DNA of 64,000 nucleotides. Source: Bolinopsis microptera (lineage: Eukaryota > Ctenophora > Tentaculata > Lobata > Bolinopsidae). The stretch covers positions 13,849,167 to 13,913,166 of the forward strand of contig NC_087074.1 of assembly GCF_026151205.1 (NCBI RefSeq), in the 5' to 3' direction. The notes beneath the pieces are model-generated. The model had not been told where the DNA came from, made no database searches, and was given only the letters and a program-made list of their open reading frames with translations. Shown one piece after another: positions 21,774-33,901 of this stretch. How positions within the stretch are numbered: position 1 is the stretch's first letter; every line of letters starts with the position of its first letter. The position numbers were made by a program, and so were the translations under genes.

Positions 21774-22290
21774 ACACAAACTCAGTTCAACAAACTGAGG
21801 TGTTTGCTAAGATCACCAACTCAGTTCAACAAACTGAAGTGTTTGTTACAATCACCAACTCAGTTCAACAAACTGAGGTGTATGTTACATTCACCAACTC
21901 AGTTCAACAAACTGAGGTGTTCGTTACAATCTGAATCACCAACTCAGTTCAACAAACTGAGGTGTTGCTAAGTCCTCACAAACTGAGTGATTGTTACAAT
22001 CACCAGCTCAGTTCAACAAACTGAGGTGTTTGCTAACCAACTCAGTTCAACAAACTGAGGTGCATGTTACAATCACCAACTCAGTTCAACAAACTGAGGT
22101 GTTCGTTACAATCACCAACTCAGTTCAACAAACTGAGGTGTTTGTTACAATCACCAGCTCAGTTCAACAAACTGAGGTGTTTGTTACAATCACCAACTCA
22201 GTTCAACAAACTGAGGTGTTTGCTAAGATCACCAACTCAGTTCAACAAACTGAGATATTTGCTACAATCACCAACTCAACTCCAGCGCAG
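21774..22290 (+). repeat. 39-bp tandem hairpin repeat array
   Basis: About a dozen units, some shortened or altered, of a 39-bp repeat containing CTCAGTTCAACAAACTGAG. That core is a perfect 7-bp stem (CTCAGTT/AACTGAG) with a 5-base loop. The unit is 13 codons long, so two frames stay open (peptide unit TNSVQQTEVFVTI). The array ends about 60 bp before the tropomyosin-like start codon, so it lies in the promoter or 5' leader. It resembles a CRISPR array only superficially: the spacers are themselves repeats. Confidence 0.9.
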
Positions 22291-22350
22291 TAACATTCTT
22301 ACAAAAGCACACTCAATAACACTTAAACTCTTGTTTAATAGAACATCAAG

Positions 22351-23238
22351 ATGGCAGCGGAGATACTTAAAAAGAAGATCCAGGACCTGATGGCAGAGCG
22401 TGATGAAGCTCTGGAGAAAGGAGATGGTCTTGAGAACGATCTCAACGAAATGAAGGAGGAACTCCTCAAGGTAAGGAGCAGTTCTAGAAGTAAGGCAGTG
22501 GTTACTGTCTACTGATTACACTGCTACTGCTACTACTAGGTCGGAACTAATTGTAATCTACTGATTACACTTAACTGCATGGGTTTTTAAAATGGTCCTT
22601 ACCGCATACATTTTAAAATGTTCAGTTTGCATATATCTTATTTCGATTGTTTAAAGTTTCTTATAAAGTTTAAAGTTTCCATCACCGAGTTTGCATGTTC
22701 AAGAATCATTATTTCCCGCAATCAGACAATGAATGAGTGTTAAAATTCCGATTAAATCCTTAAAACATTTGTAGAATATTTTCTTCGTCATCAGTACGGA
22801 GTACGGAGTACCTAATAAAGATATTATGATCTGCATGAATTTATTGCTACTGTCTAAAAATCAAAATAATAGGCTGAATTTGAAAAGAAAGAACTGGAGA
22901 GGAGATTTAGATTGACAGAAGATGAGTTAGATAACCAGAGCCAAGTTAGAAACGATCTGAAAAAGAAGAGCATCAATCTCACGGTAAGTGTTGGGTTAGA
23001 TGAAGATCTGGATTCAACTAGATTGACGCAGACTTTATATTAGTATCAGTTGTTAATTGTTATCCAAAGACCCGACTATTTTGTCTCCCAGGTGGAAGAT
23101 GAACGTATAAAGGACGATATGAAGAGTCAGGTGCAGTCAATAAACGAGATGGAAGAACTGATCCAACTGATCGACAGAAGGTACGAGGAATTGGAGTTGG
23201 ACTACAACGAGACGATGGAGGACCTCAACGCTCTGTAG
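22351..23238 (+). CDS. Very short tropomyosin-like coiled-coil protein
   Basis: Three exons, 22351-22470, 22873-22983 and 23092-23238, all with phase-0 junctions, give 125 residues. Exon 1 (KKKIQDLMAERDEAL) matches the position and 40-residue size of the first exon of long tropomyosin. Exon 2 carries RRFRLTEDELDNQS, matching the conserved KLKGTEDELD region of exon 2. Exon 3 ends in YEELELDYNETMEDLNAL, like a tropomyosin C-terminus. The whole sequence has heptad periodicity and no proline. Usual tropomyosins have 248-284 residues, so the middle exons are absent; the introns are only 402 and 108 bp and hold no obvious extra exon. Actin-filament binding is inferred from family. Another short coiled-coil family is the alternative. 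Confidence 0.6.
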
Positions 23239-23760
23239 AGAGATAATCTAACATGTTCTGACGATTCCCCGAGTTGTGGCATTTCTATTTCTAACGTTAT
23301 CTACTTGTCTGACTATTTATTGTGAATCTAGAGAATTTTATTGACACAGAACGCTACTGGATGGATTTCAGGTGATGAAATGAGGGTACTGCCGAATCAC
23401 TTTTACACTAAAAACTGTGAAAACAATTGAATATGAGATTTTTGACTTGATGAAATTCGTTTTTCTTTAAAATTTAATTTGTAAGGTAATGAATGAAGTC
23501 CGAGTAACTTTGATTATGAGATAAGATTTTTTGAACTAACTTTGCTAATTCATTTTGAGCTTTTTGTAAGATTTTTAATTTTCGAACCATATAAACAACT
23601 TTTCTCCAATTCTGTACAAGTATAAAATTTCGTTATTATTTACATCAACAATGTACTATTTACAAAACTTTCATAAATTCTTTGTCTTGTTTGCACTCCA
23701 CTTGAAGGAAATCTGAAGTCAATGCCTGAGTTCATCACGATATGGCTGTCAGCTAATACT

Positions 23761-25237
23761 TCATACTGGTAATGGTTCAAACTCTAGTGCATCTGAATGA
23801 GGGCCGAGAACTGCTTTAGTTTCGAGGAAGGTGGCTAAATGGTCCCTAGGTGGCAGATAGATGGTTCGTTTGGAGTCTGGTCCTTCAATTCCCAGGACGT
23901 CTCTGATAGCGCTGCAAATCGTCTGAAAATTTAAACTTTCTTTGTATCCAGGGCTTATTTGAATGCTTTGAATTTGCCACATAAAATGATCAAGGTGCAA
24001 CTGGCAACAAAGCCTAAAGATTATCGATAGATTGAGTAGCACAGGCAAAGGCAGATAAGTGCCCACAACAAGACAAATGCAGGCATAAACCAGTGGCATG
24101 GAGGGATTGCAATATTTGAATATTAGCAGTAATAATCATTACAAATTTCCAAATTTGCACCCTTTACACATAGAAACCACATTGGGTCCATACCTGCGGA
24201 AATAAATGCACAATACATGCACATTTCACATTACAGTAAACTATTTGACAAGATTAGATGCCTTAATAATCAAGATTGTTGAAATTATTGATGCACCTCC
24301 AATGGATCAAATGTGTCTTCAATCGATCAGCAAGAGATAAATGCTATACAGATACGCAAACAATTCTTGACAGTAAACTCGTCAGACATGCAAAGATTCA
24401 CAGTTCATACAGACAATCTTACCTTGATATGATCAAAGTCTTGTATTCCAATTCTTGGTAGAGAATTGGCGTCCATGAGAATTAGTTTTCTGCCGTCTAC
24501 AAAATTCTCAGTGAAACAACCCTGTAATTATTTCACTGATATGAATGAAATACTAGTGAGTGCATTTAGAACATAAATACTCGGACTCAAATGGTAGTAT
24601 TATTAAGAAACTGTTTACACCATTAAAATATTCAAAACCCCTTAAAGAAATCAAGACATCCTAAAATGGTGATCAGTACAGATCAAGACAGCTAGAGTAA
24701 AAATTTGTTTCTCCAAGCAACTCTATCATCGGCTAATATCTTAAGCTTATTAAGATCATTCAAAGAGTTAAATTTTAAACCTCTACGGGTCAAATCATTC
24801 ACAAATGGTAGTAGATAGTCTATTTCGATGACACAGCTCTAGCATGAATGCCGGAATACTTTATTGATAAATTACTAAATTTCAGGGTTACTAATAATAA
24901 AGAACGACATACTAAAAATATTGAGAAGTAAAAATAATAAAAATCCTTTATATTTAATGTAACTCTATTTATAAAAACTCTGAAATAGTTATTGTTTCCT
25001 GTTTATTACCTTGTACTGCCAAAAGCCAATATCTTCAACCCAGCTGGACACCTCATCAACGCTCCAATAGAAAGCATCAGGAACACAGGTACCAGAGGCT
25101 TTGACGGCTCCTTTCTTCGGTGGTTTGGTGGCTGTGAGTATGCTATCGTCGACTGAAACGGCACTGCCCTCGCCTTCGTTTGCACTAGGAACAAACACGG
25201 AGGCGGGCTTTGACTCGGCCTTTACTTCTTCTTCCAT
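23761..25237 (-). CDS. SAMD15: SAMD15-like SAM-domain protein
   Basis: Three minus-strand exons, 25237-25010, 24521-24423 and 23922-23761, with phase-0 junctions give 162 residues. Residues 1-55 are low-complexity and acidic with a KPPKKGAVK patch. From about residue 58 a SAM domain starts (FYWSVDEVSSWVEDIGFWQYK), continues through GRKLILMDANSLPRIGI in exon 2 and ends in exon 3 with IRDVLGIEGPDSKRTIYLPPRD, followed by HLATFLETKAVLG. The block after the SAM helix, with LPPRD and FLE.K, is characteristic of vertebrate SAMD15 and its relatives. The protein is much shorter than human SAMD15, which has a long acidic N-terminus. SAM domains mediate protein or RNA interaction; the precise role is unknown. 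It converges with the tropomyosin-like gene, 522 bp between stop codons. Confidence 0.75.
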
Positions 25238-28200
25238 CTATTCGAATTGAAATTTGAATGCATTAAAAATTGACTGATACTCAAAACATTAACACCTTAA
25301 ATACGTCACAACATTCGACTTGGTAATTATACAAAGCAAAAACTGAGTAATCTAACTAATAGTCAATCCAAACTTTGGGGAGGATGGAAACTGAAAATAA
25401 CAATGATTTACTGTAGAAGACAATATTGTGAGTTGATATCAGCGGCCCTGATTGTTCTAAAACATATTATGAAAAAGCTTTCTGGGCACACAGGTGTAGT
25501 TTCATCCACTACATTCAATACCGAATAACATAAATAAGAAATATCAAGAATCGCCTACCATTCAATGCTCGGAAACACACAAAACGACGAATACAGTATA
25601 CAAAATGTTCACAAATGTTGCAGCGCGCGCGCTCAACAAGTAAAATATTAACTGACAATATACTCTCTACAGAGTAGCACGTTGCCATAGCAACGCGCAC
25701 AAATAATATGTCTTGCCTTTATTTACTTGCATACGTTTGATCTGTTCGTTACGGTTGACGGTCTGACGTCTACCGTCGCTGTTGTATCGTCGCTCGACCA
25801 CATGTGACATGAGCACTATTAACATCTTGCTTATGTAATCGATGCTCGAAATTTACAAGGACTGATTAGGTCATGCTTGATTATATTCCATTTCGACCCC
25901 ATTTACTGTAGAGGGCAGAGGCATAATCTTCAAATGTGTGCTTAGATTAGTGCTGAAAATCTGATCGTCAAAATCTTTCCGTTGATAACACGTTGCTTTG
26001 CACTTTTCTGACCAGGCTAAACATGGCTAAAGCTCGCTTTGCTGCAATGTATAAACTCTATAATCGCAATCGTAAGACTGATTCATTTGTACCATAACCA
26101 AAGCCCGACCCTTATATAGAATAATCGCTATGATATTACAGCATTGTCAGAATGGATATCAGGTTTGAAGTTTGTTTTCCGTGCCTCCTTAGCTTATGTC
26201 TCTGTGTACTTTGTTTATGTGAACAGTGAATGCATTTTCCCCGATATCTTATTAATTTAATAAATAAATGTGATTCAATTTATTGGTCACAAATATAGCA
26301 ATTATTAATACTTACATTGTCGTATATAAGGATTTAAGTTAAACTTCATTATTTATTTACGCCAAAATTGTGACCCTCCCCCATATATAATAATACATGA
26401 CGGCTATGCTTCATTATCAGTCCCAAATTGGTTTCCTTAGCAACCCATAACATCCAAACAATATTTGTGCGTCGCATTAGCTGTTCCCGCAGCTGCGTAA
26501 CATGATATGATAATCACTAGAGTAAGTCTCAAAAGGGTCCAAGTCCCTGCTTTCGTTCATAGTTACCTTTTGTTTAGTTGCTTGACAGCAAAACAGAAAA
26601 TCATTGCCAGCCTACATCGGAATTCCAAAGAACTGGTAAGTGAATAGGTTATGTAATACAATACAATGCAATGATGATACATTTTATGTACTGTTTAAAT
26701 TGTACACCCTGCAATTTAACTTGTAGGTAATTGAGTAATGACTTCCAGTTTCTATACAAATGATTGCCATAGCTGTTATCTATAATTGTTTTGTGGTATT
26801 TGACCGAGCTGTTTTGATTGCTCAACTGCTAGATTTTAATGCAATTGTTAGCCTATTTCATGTGTGTTAAATGATTAAATGTTCGTGATTTTCTGAAAAG
26901 ATACAGGTATGAGGTATCGTAGTCAGTCCAGTCGAGATTAGATGTTTGCCGTCACATCGGCAAACAACGAGTTTAGTATATTTCTGCAAGGGGAAATTGT
27001 TGACCATAATAACAACACTATCCTTAAACGTATCTGTTTTACTGACAGGGCTAAGTAAGCGCTCATACTGAAGTTGTGCCCAGATAATGCGATATATTAC
27101 AAGTTTCAAACTGTACAAGCTAAATTTTCGCTTATTTTGGGTTGTGCCGACCTTGTATTTTTCCCAGTACAGAGATAACTGCATGTATTATGGTACCTCC
27201 ACAAATTTATGTTTTAATCTTCTTCAATCTATATTCTATTAACATGCATTATAATATCATTAACATCATGCATGACTCTTCAAAAGCAAATCTCACCGCT
27301 TAATCAAAGATGTCATTGAATTCTTCATTGAAATATTGATTAAAAGTTAATACTTTTTAAGAAATTCATAGGCATCCGATGGAAACTCATATAATAATCA
27401 CGTTGCGGTCATCATTTTCACAATTTCATTACTCCACTCAGAACCACAAAGCATGACATGAGCAATGATAATAATGACAATGAAAAGTGAGAATAATAAA
27501 AGACTCTGACATGAGTCTTATCAGTCTGCCTCTCCTGTTAAGCTCGCAAAGATCACACAGACCACAGTCGCACAGACCTCACTCTCACAGATCACACTCG
27601 CACAGTTCACGTCACTCACTCTACCTCACTGCTACACACTCTTCTCTTTACGGTAAGACAATGTTACATTTATAACCTGCAATCGGAAAAATATATTGGT
27701 ATATAATGAGTTTTTACCAGCAACTTGTCACAAAGATTACTTTTCATTTCGCTGGGTAGATTTATCCTTCTCGTCTACAAGGTGTTCATGAGTTTCCTAC
27801 GAAATGCCGATCAATGTAGCCACTTTTTTCAAATGTTTGCCCTGTTTGCAGACCACCTCACTTAGATACAGTGTAGCAACATTGACTACAACACCTTGGG
27901 CCCAAAATGTTTTGCCTTCAATACCTCTAGAGTCATTTGAGCTCTCGAGTTCGTGCTAGTTTTAAAGGCCTATGATTAGGATAAGTGTCCAATTTTCCTT
28001 TTTTTAAAGTATAAAAATGAATTCTATTAATAATGGCATTTTATTCCTTGACAAACCATTAGCCTTGTCAGGCCTTCATCGCATTGCGTGTCACCATGAC
28101 TATGGCAGTGTTCCATCCCAATATTGTCTTTGATTTGCCGGCACATTCTCAGACTATTTCACTGAAGTATTATGATAAGCACTCTGACCCCCTCTACTCT

Positions 28201-28876
28201 AGAAATACCTAGAGAAAAGATAGGGACACGTCAGTACAAACTTCATCTTGTAATGACAGTAGCCCTCAAATGTGGCATTACGGCAATCAAACTATCACTA
28301 TTCGAGCATTTTGACAACGTTTGCACACTGAAAGATTAGAACAGTGTTATAGATTGTGTTGAAGCGATATTGAATACATGACAAGAATGTTCGGGATTTA
28401 GATTAGGTGGCATCTTGGCAATTATTCACAGCACAATCTAGATTAAATTTGTGTGCACGGAGTATTGAGACCGGAGTGCATGTTTTACTTTTATTGAGTT
28501 CTGTGATCTTTCCATTCGTTCTTCTGCCAGATGGGAAACTCCTCCCACGATGTTTTGAAGTTTATTTGTAAGTTTCATGAGACATATCCTGAATTTTTGC
28601 CAGAGGTTGTTTAGGAGCATGCTTTCTAATTAAGTGTGACCGTATTTTTATAGTCTTTTTCAGTAAAATCTCACAAGATCGTCTTTTGAATGTATCTCAA
28701 CTACATTTTCTTTCCTTAAATCCATCCCTTGATTATCTTCAAAACACAATTTGATCATAGAAATATGAAGTATGTACTATGTACCTCTAAACTAGTAACT
28801 GGTATGATCTTTTGCATGCCTGTGTCCTTAAACCCTGCCCATCGCTAGATAGTATGGGGCAGAGGGAACACTCAAG
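25238..28876. other. Intergenic, possible 5' UTR exon
   Basis: No convincing coding gene. The sequence ending at about 26635 before GTAAGTG is a strong donor and could end a non-coding first exon on the plus strand. A His/Ser-rich ORF at 27487-27675 derives from a CACAGA-type short repeat and is probably not a gene. Confidence 0.35.
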
Positions 28877-29060
28877 ATGACAGATTTACAAGACGATTAT
28901 GACGACGATTTTTACGAAGACGATTTCACAGATGACGACGAGGACGGAAGGGGGAGCAGCAAGTTGCTAGAGACCTCAAAATCGATCGTCGTTCCAAAAC
29001 TACCGCCAAAACGAACTAAAGCTTTTACAAACCAGACCAGTGTCAACACCCACAGATCAG
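28877..29060 (+). CDS. Acidic first coding exon, possibly of the lebercilin gene
   Basis: ATG at 28877 opens a 61-residue segment beginning with a run of Asp/Glu and aromatic residues (DDYDDDFYEDDF), then a basic and proline stretch (KLPPKRTKAF). A good donor, CAG/GTGAGA, follows at 29061 in phase 1. The next phase-compatible acceptor upstream of a clear coding exon is at 40943-40944, at the start of lebercilin exon 1. Joining them keeps the lebercilin frame open. The match is only one chance in three and the intron would be 11.9 kb, so this is a hypothesis. It may instead begin another transcript whose later exons I did not find. Confidence 0.4.
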
Positions 29061-30095
29061 GTGAGATTTTAAAAAATAAATCTTTATATTTAATATTGTG
29101 TACGATTGTTTTTTCACATCCCTGGTTACGTGAATGATAAATGTTTTTCTCACAATATCTTATAGTTATGAAAAGGTTGATCGTGATTAAAGTAGACAGA
29201 CCTCGATCTAAACAATGTTTTTTTTAAGAATAAAAGTGGATTATGAAAGTAAAAAATCGACTAAAATCTACAATCTACATATTTATATATCGGTGCACCG
29301 TACTCTTTTAAGAGTGTGGGTCTTTACTAGTTTACTAATTATGCTTAGCAAAGGATGCCGATACATAGAGTTTTAACAGAATTCAATCAAACTCCGCACA
29401 AATTTGATAGTGAATCATTGCGTCTGGCGTCATGATTCATGGATTGCAAGGAATGCATGATATGTGTGTATCTCGTCATAACAGTTAGCTACCGTTTTGT
29501 GTAGTTTTGTGACTTATTTATGAATAGGTTTTAATCCTTATAATCAAATAAAATCCTAAATTGATGACTTAAATTTCGTGAGCCACACCATTTAAATTAT
29601 ATCATGACGATTGCGACGAAATTCGACCTTATAATCTTAGATAATTCGACATAAGAAAATCGCTCTAACATGAAACATGATAAACCTTGTTGCGGTGGTA
29701 GAGTCGTTAAAGGTGTATGAAAAGAAACTTAGCTGCGAAAAATGTCTATGTACTTTATACATTGTACGAGAACGACTTACGACACACAGCATAAGCCAAT
29801 AAAGGTTACAGGTAACCTTATATTACCCCAAAGTCGAGCTATTAATCCTAATAACACCTTCGCGTGTTAAAGTGAGTTATGTGATCGTTTCCACTCTTTT
29901 AGGAAACTTCCGCCCTTGTGTCATCCGCCCTCGTGTCTCACATATCACACATAATTGATGTGACATGTGACATCATTATATCAAGCAGCTAACTTTACTC
30001 GACTAACTACCTGATCTTGAGGTGACGTACAATACATATTTTTTCGTAGGATAATTAATCAAATTTATTGAATACTGAATACATAACTAATAGTT

Positions 30096-31010
30096 TACCT
30101 TACTCGGGATTATTACGACGGGTTTATTAACGACCGGTTAAAATATGGTTCGGGAAAAATATGGCGAAATTGCTCAAAACCCACCACATTTTCCCGGTCG
30201 CCATTTTACCGGTGTCCAACCTTTCAATTTTAGATTCAAAAATTTTGTCTCAGATGTAAATTTCCTTATTAGAGATAAGCAAGTTTAGAAATTTTCGCTT
30301 TGCTAAAACTTGTGAAACAAGTCGAATTATCAATAATTGTTGAAAGTAGACAGAAATAATGACTCGTGGTTAATCAAACTAGATGGAAAATAATTTTTAA
30401 CATTTGAAGCGTAGCCGTAACAACCAGATCGATATTAAGATAAAGGGAGAGCTGTTTAGTCTTCCAATAAGTTGTAATCATCTTCGTTATCTTCATCTGG
30501 ATCATCTTGATACATGTTTCGTATCCCAATATCAGAGATAATATTTTTCCGCCTTCGCGCGCGAAAAGTGGCATGCAACGTATGTCAAGGATCATCCATT
30601 TCATCAGTTTTAATTAATTCAAGTTTTAATTTAACTGTTACTTTTACTTTGAGCCCTATTTCATTATGTAGAGATAGTCAATACCTAAGAAATTAAAAAT
30701 TGGCCTATTTAAATCAAATTTGACAATATAAGGACAATATAAGGATGATATGACAAGAATTGGGCAAAAAGGTGAATTTTTTGCAATTTTAGCCAAATGA
30801 AGTCGAAAAACCTACAACAAGTGTCCCAATAGTCTTCTTTAGTGAATATAAGACAACGATTAAAATATGAGCACCCATACCCCTTGGGAACCCTAAAAGC
30901 TGAGTAGGCGGGTTTATTAACGACCGGTGAAAATGTGGTTCGGGAAAAATATGGCGAAATTACCCTAAACCCACCACTTTATCCCGGTCATAATAATCCC
31001 GAGTAAGGTA
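30096..31010. mobile_element. 915-bp element with 20-bp terminal inverted repeats
   Basis: TACCTTACTCGGGATTATTA at 30096-30115 is exactly inverted at 30991-31010. Inside each end lies a copy of an approximately 85-bp unit in direct orientation (about 30118-30205 and 30907-30990), itself a weak hairpin because GACCGG and CCGGTC flank it. No transposase frame and no target duplication were seen, so it is a non-autonomous DNA element or foldback. Confidence 0.65.
30500..30590. repeat. Dispersed short repeat, copy 1
   Basis: GATACATGTTTCGTATCCC followed after a short insert by TTCGCGCGCGAAAAGTGG and GCATGCAACGTATGTCAAG. The same blocks recur at 48470-48530 without the insert. It contains the palindrome TTCGCGCGCGAA. 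Confidence 0.85.
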
Positions 31011-31334
31011 CTCATTTTAAGAAGATTTACTTTTCAGATAAACTGTTTGCCAGAGCTTAAAATCCCGAGTGCATCGCCCAAAGCCCTCTGTTCAAGAGTA
31101 TAATAATAGGGGGGCCTGGAAGTCGTGCAGCCGTTTTTTCCCGCTTAATAAATAACCCCGGCACAGTTTCTATAATCCCCTCCCGCTCTGGTAATTGGTC
31201 CAACTATTTTGGTTCGTTTCATCCGAATTTCATCCGCGCACTGTCGGGTGTTTTGGTGACGTTTATCACGTGACTTACTACTACGACGCACATTGGTCAA
31301 AAATGTCACGTGACCCATGAGTTAACGTAAGAAC

Positions 31335-31365
31335 TATAAATATACTCGATCATCTACGTATCAGT
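31335..31365 (+). promoter_or_regulatory. Candidate TATA plus initiator
   Basis: TATAAATA at 31335-31342 lies about 26 bp upstream of TCAGTTG at 31361, typical animal core-promoter spacing, in a stretch with three CACGTG-like sites. No clear gene follows at once, so it could be a transposon promoter. Confidence 0.3.
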
Positions 31366-31747
31366 TGAATTACAGGCGCTGACATAGCTCCAGCACACTA
31401 CTTACATTACTTGGACTCTTACATTACTTGGACCAGAACTTGTCTTGACGGTTACATTTGTCGTAGCAATTGCACTGTTTGATATGAGCCATGTATGTAT
31501 TATAGTCGTCTACTTTGATGAACTTTATGACACGATACCGACTCCACCTTTTTTCACTTGCCAGGCTTAACTCGACGCTCTTTATTGATATTCATTCAAG
31601 TTTCAACGTTCGGATTGAGGAACTATGTTTACTATGTATACATCATAAATAGAACGCATACTATACGTCCCAATTCCATTTCATATTTTCCATACTGATC
31701 TAATATAACTAGAATGAAAGGTAAATATTAAAACGAATTAGCCCTAG

Positions 31748-31880
31748 CACTTACAACTTAGCAACATCCCGGAGGAGTTTATAACACAAACACACGGCAT
31801 GCTTAATATAAGGTTATATAATTTTTTTTTTTTTTTCTTTGTGTTATAAACTCCTCCGGGATGTTGCTAAGTTGTAAGTG
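31748..31880. repeat. 43-bp perfect inverted repeat
   Basis: Arms 31748-31790 and 31838-31880 are exact reverse complements around a 47-bp AT-rich loop that includes a T run. This fits a small foldback element. Confidence 0.95.
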
Positions 31881-31894
31881 GCACTTAATATATA

Positions 31895-32025
31895 ATATAT
31901 ATTAAGGTTATATATTAAGGTTATATATTAAGGTTATATATTAAGGTTATATATTAAGGTTTATATATTAAGGTTATATTAAGGTTATATTAAGGTTATA
32001 TTAAGGTTATATTAAGATTATTATA
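31895..32025. repeat. AT-rich tandem repeat (TTATATTAAGG)
   Basis: About eight to ten units of 11-13 bp (ATATTAAGGTT), shortening towards the 3' end. Confidence 0.9.
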
Positions 32026-32557
32026 TTAAAATAACCCCTCGTGCTAAAGCACGTCGGCGTTATATTCATTACAATCCCTTTGCCCTTGTTATGTGCTTGA
32101 ACGCACTCGGAATTATTATCAACTTTTTTATTATTATATTTAAATATAATCCCTATGGTTTGTGCGTGCCGGCGTTATGTATGTTATATATTCTTCAAAT
32201 GTTGTGCCTATTCTGTAAACGGCTGCCGGACAGTTGCGCCCAATCTAGATCTAGCTACCATGGGAAGATGACAAATCAAAACCAATTAAAAAACTGCTTG
32301 ATCAGATACGACAGTTGCGCCCAATCAATATTGAAATCCCCCAATCAATCTTGAAGTCTTGTTTGTGAGCTTAAGTTCATGTAGCCTTAGAGCAAAATTA
32401 TACTTGTAGACTTGGTAATCGCACTTTATAGTGACAGGACTACATAGTGACAAGCACTTTATAAAGACAGCTGATCTTTGTCACCATATAGCGTGCAAAA
32501 CGCATTTTATAGTGACAGCACCATATAGTGACAAGTTTATCTTATATAGACTTTTCC

Positions 32558-33431
32558 TTACTTTTCTTTAATTCTACTTGACACTGTTCCGTAGTCCAGC
32601 TTCGTAATCACAAAGGACGGTGTCTGGCTGGAAAGGTCCAAAGCGATCCAGTTCTTCCAGTAGGTTTGTGTAGTGTTCTTGTCGCTTTCCAGGGAGAAGA
32701 CCAAACGCCATCTAGGAAGTCTGTAGTTGTCTGGGGTGATTCCATGTACTGTAAGGAGTTGGGTGAATAGGTTGGGTGCCACCTTAAAAGTTCCATCAAT
32801 GACGAGATTGGCACATGAGCCAAGGACGTCAACGTTGGAGGGTGTTCAGACTAACAGGTAGGATCTCTGCAGTGAGGAGGAGTATCCGGAATCCCAGAGA
32901 AGAAGGGGATCGCCAGTCGCAGTGTTAAGGTATGAAGGGGGAATTGACAGGAACTCGAGGGAGGTGGGGTTGGTTGGTTGTCTGTTCGCAGCAGCTCGTG
33001 CTTTTCGCACCATCTTCGAGAGGCTGCTGGTCTGACATCCAAAGTTAGCTCTGCATTCGAAGTCCAGTCCTGAAAGAACTTCAGCAACGATCCGTTTAGT
33101 TGATGTGTCCGATGTCGCTGCACGTTCCTTCATCGTCTTCTTAGAGCGATGGACCAATATCTCTGCTCTTTGTTCATCGTGGTTGTGGTTCGGAGTTTTT
33201 TACTGTCTGTTCATGAAGCACCAGTCGAGCCAGACAGCCAGGAACAACACAGGTCCAGTAGGTCTTCGTGACTCCATCAGTTCCGTTCCTCTTTCTGTTT
33301 AAGGTGTAGCGTTGACCATCCACGAGAGCGTTGTCCTTTCCTCGTTTACCAGTAGTGTATTCAACAGAGGGAATAGCCATGATTGATATAGCTTCTCCTT
33401 CATTGGGCCTTATATATACGAGTACCACCAC
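32558..33431 (-). pseudogene. FLYWCH zinc finger-MULE transposase remnant
   Basis: Reading from 33431 down: a FLYWCH-type segment (GKDNALVDGQRYTLNRKRNG, YWTCVVPGCLARLVL), then after a frame change at about 33160-33175 a helical linker (KKTMKERAATSDTSTKRIV). The start of a MULE-type DDE domain follows (CANLVIDGTFKVAPNLF, with the first catalytic-type aspartate in DGTF). A TGA at about 32846-32848 interrupts the second part and the frame ends near 32560, before the rest of the catalytic core. FLYWCH plus MULE is a common architecture of domesticated or decaying Mutator-like transposases in animals. This copy is dead: one frameshift, one stop and no C-terminus. Confidence 0.75.
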
Positions 33432-33901
33432 ATATTAACGAGCTCCAACGAGCTCCAACAAGTACTCATGTTTCCACATGAGTACTTGGGTCACATCCTT
33501 TCCACAGCTTGCCATAAAATAGTGATTCCTATGCTTAATATTGTACTTAGTGCCAGCTCTAGGAACAACGATTTTCCAGGCGAAGATAATTCTGCTCAAA
33601 GTAATTCACAATTCTTACAAACTCAGGGTGAGTGCCAGCTACATGCTCGGACAGGGCCATAAATACCTGTTTGTGGAAGATTGGTCGCATGTATGCATCA
33701 GACAAGACGAATCAGATCACGTCACTGATCGGGAACCTGTTATATTAAAGGCCTGTTAAGGTGTTGGAAATGGGCGCAACTGTCGGCAGGCCCTGCAAAC
33801 ATAAACAGAACCTCACTAATCTCAATTAGATAATGTCATCACAGTCTGGGCCTACGCAAGAGAATAGAGGAAACTGTTGGTAAGAAGATTTTGGAAGAAT
33901 A

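Noticed and set aside
21774-22290. CRISPR array
   Set aside because: The genome is animal, the spacers are near-identical parts of a 39-bp unit and no cas gene is present. It is a tandem satellite.
21749-22390. Repeat-encoded proteins in two frames (NSVQQTE and TQFNKLR units)
   Set aside because: Open frames follow from a period divisible by three; shortened units break them, and no splice link to the next gene keeps the frame.
27487-27675. Ser/His-rich small protein
   Set aside because: It derives from a CACAGAYC short repeat and has no conserved feature.
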